Part shown: one piece after another, positions 60,419-64,000 of the stretch | Numbering within the stretch: the stretch's first letter is position 1 | How the letters are laid out: each line of letters begins with the position of its first letter | Translations under genes and position numbers: made by a program | Assembly (NCBI GenBank): GCA_015472025.1 | Contig: BNHL01000001.1 | Location: forward strand, 5,382,001 to 5,446,000 | From: Cytophagales bacterium WSM2-2 | GTDB lineage: Bacteria > Bacteroidota > Bacteroidia > Cytophagales > Cyclobacteriaceae | Length of the DNA stretch: 64,000 bases | Reading direction: 5' to 3' | Notes under the pieces: generated by a model | Told to the model about the DNA's origin: nothing | The model's input: only the letters and a program-made list of their open reading frames with translations | Databases searched by the model: none

Positions 60419-63068
60419 ATTTTAAAGTATCTGCAGGATTAATCATGGCTGTTTTGATAGCGTGATAACTTACCGTCAGCAACGCCACGGTTAGTCCCGC
60501 AATCATGCTTCCGACAAATAACTCCCACCCTATCGCTACTTTATATTCAAAGTCTTTCAGCCACCAATTCGTCATCATGTACCACGACAAAGGTGTCGCC
60601 AGGACAAATGCGATCACCGCCAGCCAAACGAATTGCTTGTTGAGCAAAACGAAAATATTGCTGAGCCCGGCTCCCATCACTTTTCTTATTCCAATTTCTT
60701 TTGTCCGGTTGATAGCGTTGATACCGGCAAGACCAAACAAACCCAGGCAGGAAATTAAAATAGCAAATGAAGTCGATAACCCTGTGATACTCATCCAACG
60801 CTGGTATGATTGATACTGTTTTGCTACGTCCTGATCCAAAAAAGTGTAGTCAAAGGGAGCATCCGGATACATCTCCTTCCATATGGTTCTTAATTTATCT
60901 ACCACGTTCGGAATATTGTCTGCTTTAATGCGAACGATCATGTGAGTCAGGTAACCGATGCCCTTCTTATCCATACTGAGGAACATTGGCTCAACAGTTG
61001 ACTCTAACGATCTGAAATTATAGTCTTTTACCACACCGATCACTTTCGCACCCATGCCAACAGTATCTTCTTTCCAATTGAGATAAGAGTTCAACGGATC
61101 TTTCCATTTCATATCCCGCGCCAATGCCTCATTGACAACGACCGCATTACTGTCACTTGGGATTTTCTCGTCAAAATTTCTGCCCATAGTAAGTTGAATC
61201 TCCAGCGTAGGTAAGTAATGCGGATCAACTGCATAGACATAAGCGGCCCTTTGTTCTCCGTCAATTTTGTATCCATAGCGGGAGAAACCTTGATTGAATG
61301 AAGTACTGGTTCCTGTCAAGGACAAAATTTCTTGTTCCTGTGACAATCTGTTTCGAAACTGGGCGACTACTTTATCAGACTCTTTATTCCACCCCTTTTG
61401 TGTTGGCATAACAATCAGTTGATTTTGATTGTAACCAAGGTTTTTAGTGGCGATGTATTTCATTTGCCGATACATGATCACAGAGCTGACAATCAACGAA
61501 GCAGATAGAAAAAATTGTAAGACAACCAATGGACGTGTGAAACCGGTCTGAAACTTGGATGTAAAATTTCCTTTCAACACTTGTGCCGGGCGGAAACTTG
61601 AAAGAAATAGCGATGGATAACTTCCTGCTGCAATCCCCACAAAAAAAGTGATCACAAGGCTGACCATCAAAACAGGTGCAAAGTCATTGAAATTAATAGT
61701 GATGCCTTTCCCGGTAAACTCGTTAAAGGATGGAAGGAACAATATCACCAAACCAATCCCGATGACCATTGAAGTCATCGCCAGCAAAAGAGATTCAAAA
61801 CCAAATTGATAGACGAGTTGTCGCTTGTATGCTCCTACCACCTTGCGAATACCAACTTCGGTTTTCCGGGAAGCTGAAGTGGTCAGGGCGAGTGAGATGT
61901 AATTAATACATGCAATCAGCAAAATCAAAATGGCAATACAGCCCAGGATATAAGAGTATTTCTGGTCACTTACTTTATGCCAGTTGATTTCTTTTTTCAG
62001 GTGTATATTCGGCAATGGTGTATACTCATATTCGAGCATCTTCACACCGGGAGGTACGGGAATAGCCGATTCCTTCCTCCACTTCTCCAGTTTCTCACCG
62101 ACATATTTATTAATCAGCTTATCCAGATTAGAGCTGAATTTCTTCATGTCTGTATTGGGCAGAAGTTGCACAAACGTGGGTGTATTGAAATTGCCCCACT
62201 GCTTCAAGTTGGCGTCATAGTAACCTCTGTTTTCCTGAGGTATCAGAATCTGAAAGTCAAAACTGGAATTGGCTGGAGGTGCTTCGATTACTCCGGCAAT
62301 GGAAAAAGTTTTTACCCCTAAGCGGTCAATGTTCACAATTTTGCCGATCGGGTCTTCATTTCCGAAATACTTTTCGGCTACAGCCGGAGTAATAACGATG
62401 TCCGATTTATTTAGAAACAGTTTGTCCGGGTTACCCTTAAGCAGGCGAAAGGAAAACATCTTAAAAAAATCAGCATCTGTGAAAGCTATTTTCTCGGTGA
62501 AAACTTTATCCTCATATCTGAACACTCCCGAATTGTCAGGGTTAAACCGGGTCGAGTATTGAACTTCAGCAAGATCTTCTTTCAATGCTACTTTCAAACC
62601 TGTCTGTACCCAGGCCGACCTGTCGTAAGGTTCTTTTTTCTGCTGCCAGGTATCAAAGCTCTTTCCTTCGATCCGGTAAATTAAATTTTTGTTCGCATGG
62701 AATTGATCGAAACTTCTTTCGTCCTGAATGTACAGATAAATGAGAACGCAGAAAGCAATCCCCACACTTAACCCGAACGCGTTAATGAACGAATACAACT
62801 TCCGTTTTGCCATGTTGCGAGCTGCAACTTTAAAATAATTTCCAAGCATAAATGAGTTGATTTTTATGATGACCTTGTTTCTGAGTACAATTCCCGGTCT
62901 GAAGAACCTGACAGTATTCAGTACAAATCTTTTTCGCGCCAGGTTGTTTCCACTTTCTTTTTTATCTGCTTCAAACTGTTCCATCAAATCCCCCTCGATG
63001 CCTTCCAACAACTCAGGAGGACAATACCACTTCAAAAATCCGATGGCCAGTTTGGGTGGCTTCATCAT
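60411..63068 (-). CDS. MacB/FtsX-like ABC transporter permease with permease-prefix domain
   Basis: 885 aa. Prefix domain at residues 1-60 (GFLKWYCPPELLEGIEGDLM), first helix near 90-112, FtsX block with EVGIRKVVGAYKRQL near 403, and a C-terminal block with EIGIRKVMGAGLSNI near 800. Two adjacent ATG codons (63068 and 63065) overlap the stop of the upstream permease, and the next permease overlaps its own end, so three membrane proteins are made from one message. It is a clear paralogue of its neighbours. Confidence 0.9.
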   Translation of the reverse strand: MMKPPKLAIGFLKWYCPPELLEGIEGDLMEQFEADKKESGNNLARKRFVLNTVRFFRPGIVLRNKVIIKINSFMLGNYFKVAARNMAKRKLYSFINAFGLSVGIAFCVLIYLYIQDERSFDQFHANKNLIYRIEGKSFDTWQQKKEPYDRSAWVQTGLKVALKEDLAEVQYSTRFNPDNSGVFRYEDKVFTEKIAFTDADFFKMFSFRLLKGNPDKLFLNKSDIVITPAVAEKYFGNEDPIGKIVNIDRLGVKTFSIAGVIEAPPANSSFDFQILIPQENRGYYDANLKQWGNFNTPTFVQLLPNTDMKKFSSNLDKLINKYVGEKLEKWRKESAIPVPPGVKMLEYEYTPLPNIHLKKEINWHKVSDQKYSYILGCIAILILLIACINYISLALTTSASRKTEVGIRKVVGAYKRQLVYQFGFESLLLAMTSMVIGIGLVILFLPSFNEFTGKGITINFNDFAPVLMVSLVITFFVGIAAGSYPSLFLSSFRPAQVLKGNFTSKFQTGFTRPLVVLQFFLSASLIVSSVIMYRQMKYIATKNLGYNQNQLIVMPTQKGWNKESDKVVAQFRNRLSQEQEILSLTGTSTSFNQGFSRYGYKIDGEQRAAYVYAVDPHYLPTLEIQLTMGRNFDEKIPSDSNAVVVNEALARDMKWKDPLNSYLNWKEDTVGMGAKVIGVVKDYNFRSLESTVEPMFLSMDKKGIGYLTHMIVRIKADNIPNVVDKLRTIWKEMYPDAPFDYTFLDQDVAKQYQSYQRWMSITGLSTSFAILISCLGLFGLAGINAINRTKEIGIRKVMGAGLSNIFVLLNKQFVWLAVIAFVLATPLSWYMMTNWWLKDFEYKVAIGWELFVGSMIAGLTVALLTVSYHAIKTAMINPADTLKYE

Positions 63069-64000
63069 TCGTACTTGAGTGTTTTGGCAGGGTTAGTCAT
63101 TGCTGCCTTTACCACCTGAAAGCTGATGGTGAATGCTGCGATAAACAGAATCACTACGACCGGAGTCAGAAACAGCAGCCACCCCAGTGAAATATGGTAA
63201 GCATAAGCCGTGAGCCAGTTTTGCATTGCCCAATAGGCAATCGGCAATGAAACCAACGCGGAGATCAATACGAGTTTTATGAAATCCAATGACAACAATG
63301 AAACAATACTGTAAAGTGAAGCGCCCATCACTTTGCGAATACCAATCTCCTTAGTGCGCTGAACCGCGGTGTAGGACGAGAGTCCAATAAGCCCGAGACA
63401 GGAAATAATAATGGCCAGCCCGGTGAAAATGCTGATCACTTTTCCAAAACGTGTGTCATCACTGTATTGACGCCTGTAGTTATCCTCAAGGAATGAATAC
63501 TCGAATGAATTACCTGGAAAGAACTTCTTGTACACGGATTCAATCCTGGCGATGATTTCCTGTTTGTTATCAGGCTCTATGCGAATAGACGTAGGAGAAT
63601 AGGTGCTGTAAGATGGCCGGAAGATCATCGGCTCCATCGGGTTTCTTAATGCTTCCTGATGATAGTCTTTCACCACGCCCACAATTCGCCACTTACGCGG
63701 TTGGCCATTTACTTGGCCCCAAGCTACTTCCTTGCCAATGGCCTCCTGTGCATTTGAAATACCAAGAAGCTTCACTGCATTAAGATTCAGAATTACTGTG
63801 TTCAGATCTTCCCATTTCACTTTGTGATCAGTCGGGAGGAATTTTCTCCCGGCAACTATTGAAATCTGGTAGGTATCGAAGAAACTGTAATCTACATTCA
63901 GTTGGCTCATCGTAAATCGAAGCGTGGCTGGCTGATCGCTAAGCCTGATCCCAAAAGAACGGCCTAGTCGCGCGCCAGGTGTCTTTCCTGAAGTAGTTGC
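63065..64000 (-). CDS. MacB/FtsX-like ABC transporter permease, C-terminal part (cut by window end)
   Basis: 312 codons open to the right edge; the ATG at 63910 is internal, since the frame continues upstream without a stop (TTSGKTPGARLGRSFGIRLS). The visible part is the second periplasmic segment (SQLNVDYSFFDTYQISIVAG) and the last FtsX block, with EIGIRKVMGASLYSI. It is the third of three tandem permeases, upstream in transcription order. The N-terminal part and any promoter or regulator lie beyond the window. Confidence 0.9.
   Translation of the reverse strand, partial: ATTSGKTPGARLGRSFGIRLSDQPATLRFTMSQLNVDYSFFDTYQISIVAGRKFLPTDHKVKWEDLNTVILNLNAVKLLGISNAQEAIGKEVAWGQVNGQPRKWRIVGVVKDYHQEALRNPMEPMIFRPSYSTYSPTSIRIEPDNKQEIIARIESVYKKFFPGNSFEYSFLEDNYRRQYSDDTRFGKVISIFTGLAIIISCLGLIGLSSYTAVQRTKEIGIRKVMGASLYSIVSLLSLDFIKLVLISALVSLPIAYWAMQNWLTAYAYHISLGWLLFLTPVVVILFIAAFTISFQVVKAAMTNPAKTLKYE

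Noticed and set aside
1..64000. tRNA, rRNA, riboswitch or replication origin
   Set aside because: No cloverleaf, rRNA-like, conserved riboswitch or DnaA-box cluster was recognised by eye; a covariance scan would be needed to exclude small RNAs.

Overview
The window looks like a chromosomal segment of a Bacteroidota bacterium, most likely of the order Cytophagales. The evidence is an alternative complex III operon, -33/-7 promoters of the Bacteroidota type (TTTG-N19-TAnnTTTG), 'permease prefix' ABC permeases, RHS proteins of the DUF6443 type with PKD/Ig-like repeats, and many secreted proteins and lipoproteins. No rRNA, tRNA or CRISPR array was seen.

Layout. 1-5265 (minus): actA-actB-actC of alternative complex III (respiratory quinol oxidation), with a textbook promoter. 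5422-9918 (plus): membrane protein, FAD-dependent amine-oxidase-like enzyme, 7TM-DISM-type receptor, secreted M28 peptidase. 10204-15840: two paralogous MacB/FtsX-like permeases flanking a PadR regulator. 15853-16130: a degenerate 21-bp tandem repeat. 16414-17160 and 17442-18224: divergent genes around an unusual double-arm hairpin. 17442-20021: a small defence-like island (HSDR_N-type nuclease-fold protein, then a DUF262 + HEPN gene pair) that is visibly AT-rich.

20160-25910 is an accessory region of small unrelated genes (DUF2750, DUF6326, lipoproteins). Several are preceded by a GTT(A/G)GCGG-like core at the end of a long imperfect hairpin. This resembles an integron-type cassette array without an integrase. 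It is riddled with REP-type elements, and one copy still carries the first codons of a RAYT (REP-associated tyrosine transposase). Several gene ends or starts coincide exactly with repeat junctions.

26071-34885: SIMPL protein, lipoproteins, S9 prolyl oligopeptidase, a frameshifted small membrane protein, GlsB-like protein, CPBP protease, and more REP families. 35006-47109: a two-gene RHS locus whose C-terminus carries an alpha/beta-hydrolase-like domain (GYSKGG), a possible polymorphic toxin. A divergent secreted coiled-coil protein follows, with a second copy of the double-arm hairpin between them. 49073-51095: thioredoxin and an M28 peptidase. 51246-56773 (minus): a lipid-modification operon with two cyclopropane-synthase-like methyltransferases, an FAD enzyme, DUF1365, DUF1295 and DUF1475. 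56919-57743: outer-membrane-type protein. 57746-64000 (minus): three more tandem ABC permeases without an ATPase, the last cut by the window end.

The strongest candidates for something undescribed are: the DUF262/HEPN pair beside the HSDR_N protein; the cassette-like array with hairpin sites; the RAYT-to-REP fossil; and the duplicated GGGGAAAA/TTTTCCCC hairpin between divergent genes. All functional calls come from reading the sequence and from recalled family knowledge; no search was run.
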